NCBI GenBank assembly: GCA_937864115.1
Contig: CALMII010000028.1
Span: 186,001 to 250,000, forward strand
Origin: an uncultured Steroidobacter sp.
GTDB lineage: Bacteria > Pseudomonadota > Gammaproteobacteria > Steroidobacterales > Steroidobacteraceae
Length of the DNA stretch: 64,000 nucleotides
Reading direction: 5' to 3'
In this document: one piece after another, positions 46,356 through 54,811 of the stretch
Layout of the letters: every line of letters starts with the position of its first letter
Position numbering within the stretch: position 1 is the first letter of the stretch
The notes under the pieces: generated by a model
Database searches by the model: none
Told to the model about the DNA's origin: nothing
What the model saw: only the letters and a program-made list of their open reading frames with translations
Translations under genes and position numbers: made by a program

Positions 46356-48008
46356 GTGTCGCACCAGCTCTTCATGAACGAACCAGTCACCTTCGGTCCG
46401 TATCGTTTCGATGCGCAGTCGTCGCGACTGTGGACGGGCGAACAGGAAATCCGCCTTACGCCCAAGTCGGCGGCGGTGCTGGGCATGCTGCTGCAGCGCG
46501 CGGGCCAGCCGGTAACCAAGCAGGAACTGTTCGCTTCCGTGTGGAGCAACACCATCGTCAGCGACGATGCGCTCGTGACCTGCGTCCAGGAACTGCGCAA
46601 GGCGCTCAAGGATGACGCGCGCGTACCGAGCTATATCGAGACGCGTCATCGTTCCGGCTATCGCTTCGTCGCATCGGTCAGCGCGGGTACGACACTGGCG
46701 CAGCGAACCGGCGCACCTTCGCAGCTGACGACGATCGCCGTCCTGCCGTTCACGGACATGAGTCCGGGCCGCGACCAGGACTACTTCTGCGACGGTCTTG
46801 CCGAAGAACTCATCGATGCGCTGACCCAGGTCGATGGTGTGCGCGTGGCAGCGCGCAGCCTGTCGTTCCAGTTTCGCGGCGCCGGCATCGATCTGCGCGA
46901 AGTCGGCCGTCAGCTCGGCGTCGGCGCGATCGTCGAAGGCAGCGTACGCAAGGCGGGCGATCGCCTGCGCATCACGGTGCAGCTGGTGGATGTCGCGAGC
47001 GGCTACCAGCAATGGTCGCAGCGTTTCGAGCGCGAGATCGGCGATGTGTTTGCGATCCAGGACGAGATCGCCGCCAGCGTCGCAACGATCCTGCGCGGCG
47101 GCGATCTGTCGACGCGCGAGCGCCAGGCGCTGCGCCGCCCGGAAACCGGCGCCGAGCCTTACGAATACTTCCTGCGCGGACGGCAGAGCCTGCATCGCAT
47201 GCGCCAGCCCGATCTCGAACGCAGCCGGCGCATGTTCGAACACGCCATCGAACTCGACCGTCGCTACGCGCCCGCCTGGGCGGGGCTCGCGACCCTCCAT
47301 GCATTGCTGTACGAATGGTGGGGCTCGCACACGGAGGATCTGCAGCGCGCCGATCTCGCCAGCCACACCGCGATGGAACTGGCGCCGCAACTCGCCGACG
47401 CGCATGTGGCACGCGGCCTCGCACTGTCGCTGCATCGTCGCTACGAGGAATCCGAGCAGCATTTCGAAGCCGCGATCCGCATCAATCCGAATCTCTACGA
47501 TGCCCACTACTACTACGGGCGAACTGCGTTCGCCCACGGCGCGCTGGAACGTTCCGCCGAACTCTTCCGACGCGCAGCGGAAGTGCGTCCGGAAGATTTC
47601 CAGAGCCAGATGCTGTATGCGCAGTCGCTCTTCATGGTGGGACGAACCGCCGAAGCGCGGGAAGCCAATCGCGCCGCTGTCGTTCGTGCCGAACGCATTC
47701 TCGCGCTCAACCCGGTCGACGGCCGCGTGCTGTCGCTGGGCTCGGGCGCCTTGCACTCCGACGGCCAGACCGAACGCGCCGTGGAGTGGGCACAGCGTGC
47801 GCTGCAACTTTATCCGGACGACATGAGTGCGCTGATGAATGCCACCTGCCTGATGGCAAAACTCGGCCGCAAGGAAGATGCGCTGACCTATCTGGAACGC
47901 GCGCTCGGTCGCGGCTGGGGCAAACGCGACTGGATCGAACAGGACTCCGACTACGACAGCCTGCGCGACGATCCGCGTTTCCAGGCGCTGATGGCGAAAC
48001 TGAAATAG
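46356..48008 (+). CDS. Winged-helix (CadC/OmpR-type) DNA-binding protein with TolB-like and TPR domains
   Basis: 550 residues from a GTG; an ATG 18 bases later (MNEPVTFGPYRF) is the alternative. The OmpR/PhoB-type wing spans residues about 8-108 (FGPYRFDAQSSRLW, LTPKSAAVLGMLL, LVTCVQELRKALKDD, IETRHRSGYRFVA). A TolB-N/SARP-like segment spans 125-250 (TIAVLPFTDMSPGRDQDYF, FCDGLAEELIDALTQVDGV). TPR repeats run from about 265 to 540. No membrane helix is visible, so unlike CadC it is soluble. A regulator sensing or scaffolding through the TPR part is likely; target and signal are unknown. The gene diverges from mddA. Confidence 0.85.
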   Translation: MSHQLFMNEPVTFGPYRFDAQSSRLWTGEQEIRLTPKSAAVLGMLLQRAGQPVTKQELFASVWSNTIVSDDALVTCVQELRKALKDDARVPSYIETRHRSGYRFVASVSAGTTLAQRTGAPSQLTTIAVLPFTDMSPGRDQDYFCDGLAEELIDALTQVDGVRVAARSLSFQFRGAGIDLREVGRQLGVGAIVEGSVRKAGDRLRITVQLVDVASGYQQWSQRFEREIGDVFAIQDEIAASVATILRGGDLSTRERQALRRPETGAEPYEYFLRGRQSLHRMRQPDLERSRRMFEHAIELDRRYAPAWAGLATLHALLYEWWGSHTEDLQRADLASHTAMELAPQLADAHVARGLALSLHRRYEESEQHFEAAIRINPNLYDAHYYYGRTAFAHGALERSAELFRRAAEVRPEDFQSQMLYAQSLFMVGRTAEAREANRAAVVRAERILALNPVDGRVLSLGSGALHSDGQTERAVEWAQRALQLYPDDMSALMNATCLMAKLGRKEDALTYLERALGRGWGKRDWIEQDSDYDSLRDDPRFQALMAKLK

Positions 48009-48012
48009 CGCC

Positions 48013-48035
48013 CACGTCGACGCGATGTCGACGTG
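48013..48035. terminator. Perfect 9-base stem, 5-base loop hairpin after the regulator gene
   Basis: CACGTCGAC, GCGAT, GTCGACGTG starts five bases after the stop codon. The following bases (ACTATG) are not T-rich, so it may be a transcript-stabilising or protein-binding palindrome rather than an intrinsic terminator. Confidence 0.5.
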
Positions 48036-48242
48036 ACTATGTAAAGCGCGCCGCGCGATTCGTTTCGGCAAACGGAACCTCGATCACGGCATGGACATTT
48101 CGCCGCCGTCGCACGTGCAACATGCATCCCTTCCGCAGGTACTGCATGGCATGATCGACGCGTTGGATGGACCGTCGATGCTGTTACATAACCCGGTCAT
48201 CGCGAGCAACGCTGCTTGCGAACGGACCGCAGAGGTGACGTC

Positions 48243-48758
48243 ATGAAGCAACCAGGAGACTCGTCTTTCTCGTCGGATGCCGAGATGGAAGTGGAACTCA
48301 CCACCCAGGATCTCGTCGGCCTGACGCCGGCGTATCCCGTCGCGCCATCGATCACCTCCGTCGAAACCGCGACGCTCGTTGCCGTCGCTGCACCGGCTGC
48401 GAATGCGGCAGCGTCACCTGCAAGCCCGGCGAACCTGCGCTGGCTGGCGCCGCGAGCCGTCGGTCTCGCTGCGACAGTGGCGGTGTCGTTGATCGCCATC
48501 GTCTCGCTCGCGGAACTGGCGCCGCCGCAGCGCATCGTCGAGCGACCCGTCTCGAACTGGGCGCCGGTGCCCGATCCTGTGGCCGTTGATGAGTCTACTG
48601 AAGAAGCCCCGCCGACCCTGATCGCCAATCCGTTCGATCCCAGCGAAGTGTTCGAACTGCCGCCCGGCCTCACCCGCGACCAGGCGCGCGACATGGTCGC
48701 GGAGTTGCTGCTGAAGCGTGCCAGCGAAAGGCAGGTTTACGCGGGTCATCGCCGCTGA
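48243..48758 (+). CDS. Hypothetical single-span membrane protein
   Basis: 171 residues. An acidic N-terminus (SSDAEMEVELTTQDLVG) is followed by an Ala/Pro linker, one membrane helix (AVGLAATVAVSLIAIVSLAE, about 88-107), and a proline-rich periplasmic or cytoplasmic tail containing PSEVFELPPGLTRDQARDM and a basic end. AGAGGTGA lies before the ATG. No family recognised. The layout (short tail, one helix, conserved acidic-Phe motif) recalls anti-sigma or secretion-accessory proteins but nothing supports either. Confidence 0.55.
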   Translation: MKQPGDSSFSSDAEMEVELTTQDLVGLTPAYPVAPSITSVETATLVAVAAPAANAAASPASPANLRWLAPRAVGLAATVAVSLIAIVSLAELAPPQRIVERPVSNWAPVPDPVAVDESTEEAPPTLIANPFDPSEVFELPPGLTRDQARDMVAELLLKRASERQVYAGHRR

Positions 48759-48888
48759 CTCGGTGGCCTTCGCGGCTCCGGTCTTCTTTCACCAGTCTGA
48801 CGTCTGGCCGGGCATGTCATGTTCGGCGAGTTTTTCGACAGCCGCCGCTGAGGCAATGTCCGCGTTGCGCGTGTCGCTCAGCATCTTG

Positions 48889-50061
48889 CTAGGCCACCGG
48901 ATACAGTCTTGGAAACCACCGCTCGATCACATCGATCGGAAATCCCAGACGCAGCGGCGCCTTGTGCGACTCTGATACGAGCAGCTTCTTTTCGACAAGG
49001 GCGGAGATCACACGACGGGCGGTTCGCTCGCTCACGTCGAGGAGCCTGGGAACACGCCCTCGATCCAGATCTCCAGAGAGCAAAGCCTCTCGCAGCAGAG
49101 CAAAGCTACGCCTCGGCAGACGCTCTGCATCCTCTTCATCCCGCACATACAGCTCGATGCGGCGTTGCAGCTCCGAGGGTTCGAGCAGCTCGCGCATGTA
49201 GCGAACCTGATCGAGACAGCACTCGAGAAAGAAGGCGCAGAAGTCGATCAGCGCGCTTTGCGACAAAGCACCCCGGCCGTCGAGATCGCCTTTGCGTGGT
49301 TCATCCGCTGCCATCAACAGACGCTTGTAGTCGGCTGAGCGACGCGCAAGACCCCTGGAGATCGACCATAGAGCCGAGCCCACACCGAGATCGAGCAGCA
49401 TCGCATGCGACATCAAGCGCGTGACGCGACCATTACCGTCGAGAAACGGATGGACCCACAGAAGTCGGTGGTGAGCCGCAGCGGCGGCGATGGCTTGTCG
49501 CGGTTTCGTGAGTCGTTCCGAGGAATAGGCATGTTCGAAACGATCCAGGAAAGCCGGCAAGTCTTCGCCCGGTGGCGGCACGTGCCGTCCCACCGCCACT
49601 CCTCGCCTGCGCAACTCACCCGGGACGACCTGCAACCGCTCATGCGTATCCGGATTCTCGACCGTGAGCAGACTCTCTGGCAGCCGCGAGCAGAACTCTC
49701 GGTGCGTCCACTCGATGAACGCTCGTGAAGCCGGCGGCCTGGGAAAATCTGCGCGTGCATCGATCATTCGCTGCACCTCGATGTGAGCGCGCGCTTCGAG
49801 CTGCAAATCCCGCCGATGAGGGTCGGCCGAATAGTCCGCTGCCAGCGCACGATCGATATCCCGAGGGTGCGTGTTGTGACCTTCGATCAAGTTCGAGTAG
49901 TAGCAGTTCATCGACCGAACCAGCTCGGCCACCGACATTCGAACGGTGGGATGAAGCTGTCCGGAAAGTTCACTGGCTTCGCGCGCCAGATCGAACGCGA
50001 GGTTCTCCAGCACGTCGGTGCCTTCCGCGGGCATGAACGGCTCGGCAGCAGTGGGCCTCAA
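48889..50061 (-). CDS. Fic-family adenylyltransferase with N-terminal inhibitory motif
   Basis: 390 residues. The catalytic motif is HPFLDGNGRVTR (H204-R215), complete with the active-site His. The inhibitory motif SNLIEG (S56 to G61, [S/T]xxxE[G/N]) lies in the N-terminal helix, i.e. class II self-inhibition, with the Glu as the residue that would block ATP. A winged-helix domain (LLDVSERTARRVISALVEKK) closes the protein. It would AMPylate a target protein; the target and any cognate partner are unknown. The start appears to be TTG (GAGGGAG 3-4 bases upstream); an ATG 27 bases later has no ribosome-binding site. It sits in the interval next to tRNA-Phe with an integrase remnant. Confidence 0.88.
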   Translation of the reverse strand: MRPTAAEPFMPAEGTDVLENLAFDLAREASELSGQLHPTVRMSVAELVRSMNCYYSNLIEGHNTHPRDIDRALAADYSADPHRRDLQLEARAHIEVQRMIDARADFPRPPASRAFIEWTHREFCSRLPESLLTVENPDTHERLQVVPGELRRRGVAVGRHVPPPGEDLPAFLDRFEHAYSSERLTKPRQAIAAAAAHHRLLWVHPFLDGNGRVTRLMSHAMLLDLGVGSALWSISRGLARRSADYKRLLMAADEPRKGDLDGRGALSQSALIDFCAFFLECCLDQVRYMRELLEPSELQRRIELYVRDEEDAERLPRRSFALLREALLSGDLDRGRVPRLLDVSERTARRVISALVEKKLLVSESHKAPLRLGFPIDVIERWFPRLYPVA

Positions 50062-50135
50062 AGAACTCCCTCAACCGGGCCATCGGTGGCCGGATTTGTG
50101 GCCGGAATAGTAGATGCAGAATCAATGAATTGTAA

Positions 50136-50425
50136 CTATCTCGGCCCCTGTAATGGCCGGATGGCTGGCCGGATCCCGGAAAGCGCCCGGCGGCTTGAAC
50201 AAACACGTTGATCAAGGAAAGGTCGAGGCGCATGGCGTTCTTCGCCACGCTCTTTCAACCGCTCTTGCGGCGGTATGCCACGTTGCATCTCGACGCGCTT
50301 GGCCCATGTCTCGGCTTCCGCTTTGGTGTCAAAGAATCGGTCTGATCCTTGATCCCGCCTACTCGCACGCGTGCGCACCAAGTCTTCTTCGAACGCTTGT
50401 TCGAACGTTGATCAATGGATGCCAT
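50136..50425 (-). pseudogene. Frameshifted 5' remnant of a tyrosine-recombinase (phage-type) integrase
   Basis: From the ATG (GGAG 8 bases upstream) the frame reads MASIDQRSNKRSKKTWCARV then RVGGIKDQ. A shift of one base near 50342 gives DRFFDTKAEAETWAKRVEMQ then RG. Joined, this is the N-terminal SAM-like arm domain typical of phage and island integrases (the TFDTKAEAEAWARxxExEM pattern). No catalytic domain follows; downstream sequence (PPQERLKERGEERHA...) is unrecognisable and the coding region for Fic begins 75 bases further. So only a small fragment is left. Confidence 0.65.
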
Positions 50426-50581
50426 GTCAGATCTCCACGAGCGAGTGGAGACCGTCTAGCGAGGTGTTTAGCTGCTCGTCCACATCTGGGTTCGTGATCG
50501 AAAACTGGTCCGATGGTGTCATGTTCAACGCGTTACAGTCCGCGCGGTGAACCACGAAAAACCCTTGTTTTCTCGGGGAAA

Positions 50582-50657
<76 letters not shown>

Positions 50658-50716
50658 ACGGAGGGCTGATCGGGCATGAGCCCGGGTCTCGGACCGGAAC
50701 GGCCGGAGGGGCGCGT

Positions 50717-50745
50717 ATTAGAGCGGTGAGGCGACGGGCCGTCAA
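50717..50745 (-). promoter_or_regulatory. Sigma-70 promoter of tRNA-Phe
   Basis: On the minus strand TTGACG, 17 bases, TCTAAT: five of six matches to each hexamer at optimal spacing. The stretch just after the -10 (ACGCGCCCCTCC) is GC-rich, as in promoters under stringent control. Transcription would start about 50 bases before the tRNA. Confidence 0.75.
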
Positions 50746-50958
50746 GGACAAACCGGGTCGGGTCTGCGCGGGATTGTCCAAGACGACCAGCGTCTGGCGG
50801 CACATGCTGCACGCCACGAGAGACGGCGTAAGTCCATGTTTTTATGGGACGAACGGAGGGGACATGGCGATATCGGCCCGCTGCAACTTTCGTCGCGCAT
50901 CAGGCGTTGGATCAGCTCTTCCCTTGCCGGTTACGCATACACATATAAGGAGCGAGTA

Positions 50959-52248
<1,290 letters not shown>

Positions 52249-52252
52249 GAGT

Positions 52253-52289
52253 CCCCTCCCTGCCCTCCCCCGCAAGCGGAGGAGGGAAG
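52253..52289. repeat. Second palindromic family between egtB and egtD
   Basis: CCCCTCCCTGCCCTCCCCCG and CGGAGGAGGGAAG around a short AA spacer. It is in the same family as the copies at 34.7, 59.55 and 61.2 kb. Being inside an operon it could set the relative amounts of the two transcripts. Confidence 0.75.
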
Positions 52290-52303
52290 CAAGTCAGGAG
52301 TCC

Positions 52304-53275
52304 ATGATGTCGAAGCGTCCGAATGTCGTTGCCGCCTCCCGTGTCGACGAGCTGAGTGCTCCCGTGCTCGAAGGCCTGCGCCGCACGCCGAAAGAACTGT
52401 CGCCGGTGTGGTTCTACGACGAATACGGCTCGACGCTGTTCGACAGCATCTGCGAACTGCCCGAGTACTACCTCACGCGCACCGAACTGGCCATCATGCA
52501 GGCGCATGCCGCGGAGATGGCGCAGATCATCGGTCCGCAGGCCGCGCTCATCGAATTCGGCAGCGGCACGAGCCTGAAGACGCGCCTGCTGCTGGATCAG
52601 CTCGTGGCACCGGTCGCCTACGTGCCGGTGGACATTGCCCGCGAGCATCTGATCGAGGCGGCCAACACGCTCGGCCGCGACTATCCCGCCGTACGCATCT
52701 ATCCGGTGTGTGCCGACTTCACCCAGCCCTTCGACCTGCCGAAACCCGCGCAGGCGGCGCAACGACGCGTCGTCTACTTCCCGGGCTCCACTCTGGGAAA
52801 TTTCAGTCGCGATCAGGCGCGCCAGGTGCTGGAACGCATGCGTGCCATCGTCGGTGCAGAAGGCGCCGTCCTCATCGGCATCGATCTGAAGAAGGATCCG
52901 GACATCCTGCGGACCGCCTACAACGATCGCGCTGGCGTCACCGCACAGTTCAACCTGAACTCGCTGCGGCACATCAACCGCGAACTGGGCACCGATTTCG
53001 ACCTGCGCGGATTCCGGCACGAGGCCGTGTGGAACGAAGCGCAGAGCCGGATCGAGATGCATCTCGTCAGCACGCGCGATCAGACGGTGACCGTCGCCAG
53101 TACGCCGATCAGATTCGCCCAGGGCGAACATCTGCGCACCGAGTTCTGCCACAAGTACACGCTGGAGAGCTTTTCCGCACTCGCCGCTTCGGCGCGTCTG
53201 GCGGCAACGCGTATCTGGATGGATGCAGAAAACAAATTCAGCGTGCAGCTGCTAGAGCCCACCCGACTGCAATAG
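52304..53275 (+). CDS. egtD: L-histidine N-alpha-methyltransferase EgtD
   Basis: 323 residues. TPKELSPVWFYDEYGSTLFD and ICELPEYYLTRTE (residues about 25-60), then the SAM-site LIEFGSGTSLKTRLLLDQL, YVPVDIARE and VYFPGSTLGNFS are the EgtD signature. It makes hercynine from L-histidine with three SAM. The GGAGTCC before MM gives the start (two consecutive ATG codons). Together with egtB it is the minimal two-gene set, with gamma-glutamyl-cysteine ligase supplied elsewhere. Confidence 0.95.
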   Translation: MMSKRPNVVAASRVDELSAPVLEGLRRTPKELSPVWFYDEYGSTLFDSICELPEYYLTRTELAIMQAHAAEMAQIIGPQAALIEFGSGTSLKTRLLLDQLVAPVAYVPVDIAREHLIEAANTLGRDYPAVRIYPVCADFTQPFDLPKPAQAAQRRVVYFPGSTLGNFSRDQARQVLERMRAIVGAEGAVLIGIDLKKDPDILRTAYNDRAGVTAQFNLNSLRHINRELGTDFDLRGFRHEAVWNEAQSRIEMHLVSTRDQTVTVASTPIRFAQGEHLRTEFCHKYTLESFSALAASARLAATRIWMDAENKFSVQLLEPTRLQ

Positions 53276-53310
53276 ACGACGGTCGCAGCGCGCGGCGTAG
53301 AATCGCCGGC

Positions 53311-54192
53311 ATGAGTCGCGCACTGCCGTTCTTCCCCGGGTTCGAGCCCGTACGGATCGATACGGGCGAAGCCGTCATTCACGGCGTGCGATCGGGCGAT
53401 GGACCGCCGGTGCTCCTGCTGCACGGATGGCCGCAGTCTTTACTCATCTGGCGGTTGCTGGCGCCGCGCCTGGCCCAGCGCTTCACGGTCATCGTCACCG
53501 ACCTGCGCGGCTACGGCGACAGCAGCAAGCCCGCGGACGGCATCGATCACGAAGGCTACTCGAAGCGCTCGATGGCGCGCGATCAAGTCGCGGTGATGCG
53601 TGCGCTGGGACACGAGCGGTTCTTTCTGGTCGGACACGATCGCGGCGCACGCGTCGCGCATCGCATGGCACTGGATCACCCGCGGTCGCTGTCGAAGATC
53701 GTGCTGCTCGACATCGTGCCGACACGCACGCTGTACGACAACATGAGCAAGGCACTCGGCCTCGCCTACTTTCACTGGCTGCTGTTGCCGCAACCGGCGC
53801 CGCTGCCGGAGACGCTGCTCGGCAACAGCATGGAGACGTTTCTTCGCGGCGTCTTTCGCGGTCTCGTGCCGTCCGTCATCAGCGAGCGCGTATTCGCCGA
53901 GTACCTTCGATGCGCGAGCGACCCGGCCACGCTGCATGCCATGTGCGAGGACTACCGGGCCGGCGCCACGATCGATCTCGTCCATGATGCCGCCGACGCG
54001 GAGCGGCGTATCGACTGTCCCTTGCGGGTGCTGTGGGGAATGCAGGGCGCAATGCACAGGCTGTTCGACGTGCTCGACACATGGAAAACCAAAGCCGACG
54101 ACGTCACAGGCAGGGCATTGCCGGGCGGACACTGGATGCCGGAACAATGCCCGGACGAACTGTTCGACGAACTGACCGCGTTCCTGCAGTAA
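53311..54192 (+). CDS. Fluoroacetate/haloacetate-dehalogenase-like alpha/beta hydrolase
   Basis: 293 residues. The nucleophile is D110 in VGHDRGARVAHRMALDHP, the acid D134 and the base H274 in GGHWMPEQC. R111 and R114 would hold the carboxylate, and H155-W156 plus Y215 (CEDYRAG) would form the halide pocket; all sit where they do in the characterised fluoroacetate dehalogenase RPA1163 (numbering D110, R111, R114, D134, H155, W156 identical; its His is 280, its Tyr 219). YFHWLLLPQPAPLPE is the family motif. It hydrolyses C-F or C-Cl bonds of haloacetates; activity on fluoride is predicted, not shown. The start is an ATG after GCCGGC with no strong ribosome-binding site. Confidence 0.88.
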   Translation: MSRALPFFPGFEPVRIDTGEAVIHGVRSGDGPPVLLLHGWPQSLLIWRLLAPRLAQRFTVIVTDLRGYGDSSKPADGIDHEGYSKRSMARDQVAVMRALGHERFFLVGHDRGARVAHRMALDHPRSLSKIVLLDIVPTRTLYDNMSKALGLAYFHWLLLPQPAPLPETLLGNSMETFLRGVFRGLVPSVISERVFAEYLRCASDPATLHAMCEDYRAGATIDLVHDAADAERRIDCPLRVLWGMQGAMHRLFDVLDTWKTKADDVTGRALPGGHWMPEQCPDELFDELTAFLQ

Positions 54193-54195
54193 CGC

Positions 54196-54255
54196 CGGAC
54201 ACCGGACACTGTCGCCGGCGTACGCGGACACTCCGCGGACACACGATCCGGACAC
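54196..54255 (+). promoter_or_regulatory. Five CGGACAC repeats, candidate enhancer-binding-protein sites
   Basis: CGGACAC begins at 54196, 54203, 54225, 54236 and 54249 (all same orientation). The copy at 54225 is also part of the inverted repeat GCGGA-CAC-TCCGC. They end 72 bases before a sigma-54 -24/-12 element (the first begins 131 bases before it), which is where bacterial enhancer-binding proteins bind. Which activator binds them is unknown; no such gene lies in this window. Confidence 0.6.
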
Positions 54256-54326
54256 GTCTCCCTGCGCCAGCGCAGGAATCACGCGGAATTCAAGGCTTTT
54301 CCGCGTCAATCGGCTGTGCATTCGCG

Positions 54327-54343
54327 TTGGCACGCTCCCTGCA
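54327..54343 (+). promoter_or_regulatory. Sigma-54 (-24/-12) promoter
   Basis: TTGGCACGCTCCCTGCA matches the TGGCAC-N5-TTGC(A/T) consensus in all invariant positions, with GG and GC spaced by exactly 10 bases. It differs from consensus only in CTGC for TTGC. It lies 56 bases upstream of the start of the 51-residue peptide gene. An activator with a AAA domain and RpoN would be needed. Confidence 0.75.
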
Positions 54344-54398
54344 ATACCTAAGGCAAGTCCACGCGGTGGACGCCACCACAGATCCAAGGAGCCCTGCC

Positions 54399-54554
54399 AT
54401 GTTCACTCGTCACATCGATCGCGGTTTCGTCCAGAGCGCCGTCTGCCTGCTGCTCGCCATCACGATCGTCAGCGGCACCCTCGCCGTCGGCGCACTCGGC
54501 GTCGAGTCGCTGGCCTCGAACCGCGCCATCGTCACCATCACGCAGATCGCCTGA
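54399..54554 (+). CDS. 51-residue single-span membrane peptide under a sigma-54 promoter
   Basis: 51 residues: a basic N-terminus (MFTRHIDRGFVQ), one hydrophobic helix (SAVCLLLAITIVSGTLAVGA, residues 13-32), and a polar tail (LASNRAIVTITQIA). CAAGGAGCCC puts AAGGAG 8 bases before the ATG, so translation is well supported. The gene is isolated between the dehalogenase and the hybrid kinase, with its own sigma-54 promoter and repeat array upstream. Small one-span proteins under sigma-54 include stress and envelope-response peptides; I recognise no family. The position just ahead of the kinase makes it a possible signal or partner, which is inference. Confidence 0.65.
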   Translation: MFTRHIDRGFVQSAVCLLLAITIVSGTLAVGALGVESLASNRAIVTITQIA

Positions 54555-54612
54555 GCGTCGTCCGGGCGCTGTGACCCGGATCACAGGATCATCGAACCGC
54601 GCAAAAGTGCGT

Positions 54613-54627
54613 CACGGTTCGACCGTG
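54613..54627 (+). terminator. Hairpin after the small peptide gene
   Basis: CACGGT, TCG, ACCGTG is a perfect six-base stem with a three-base loop, 59 bases after the stop codon. No T-run follows, so a terminator role is only possible. Confidence 0.3.
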
Positions 54628-54811
54628 CGGCCGTTGCACCGCCCGCCCGGGCTCCCTTACATAAGCTCCATCGGAACGATGACAGCGCGTCCACGCGGAC
54701 GTGGAAAAAGGCAACTCCCGCTCACAACACCGACGACAGAGGGGGATCGCCGATCCAGTTTTCAGGGCTTGGGCCGTTCTTAGGGAGAATGAGCGGCCCG
54801 CGGAGCGTTTG

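Noticed and set aside
50136..50425. Full-length integrase
   Set aside because: Only the N-terminal domain is present and it needs a frameshift; there is no catalytic Arg-His-Arg-Tyr region before the Fic gene.
50658..50958. A gene in the gap between tRNA-Phe and egtB
   Set aside because: Frames there have no ribosome-binding site or recognisable content; the gap contains the tRNA promoter and the egtB leader only.
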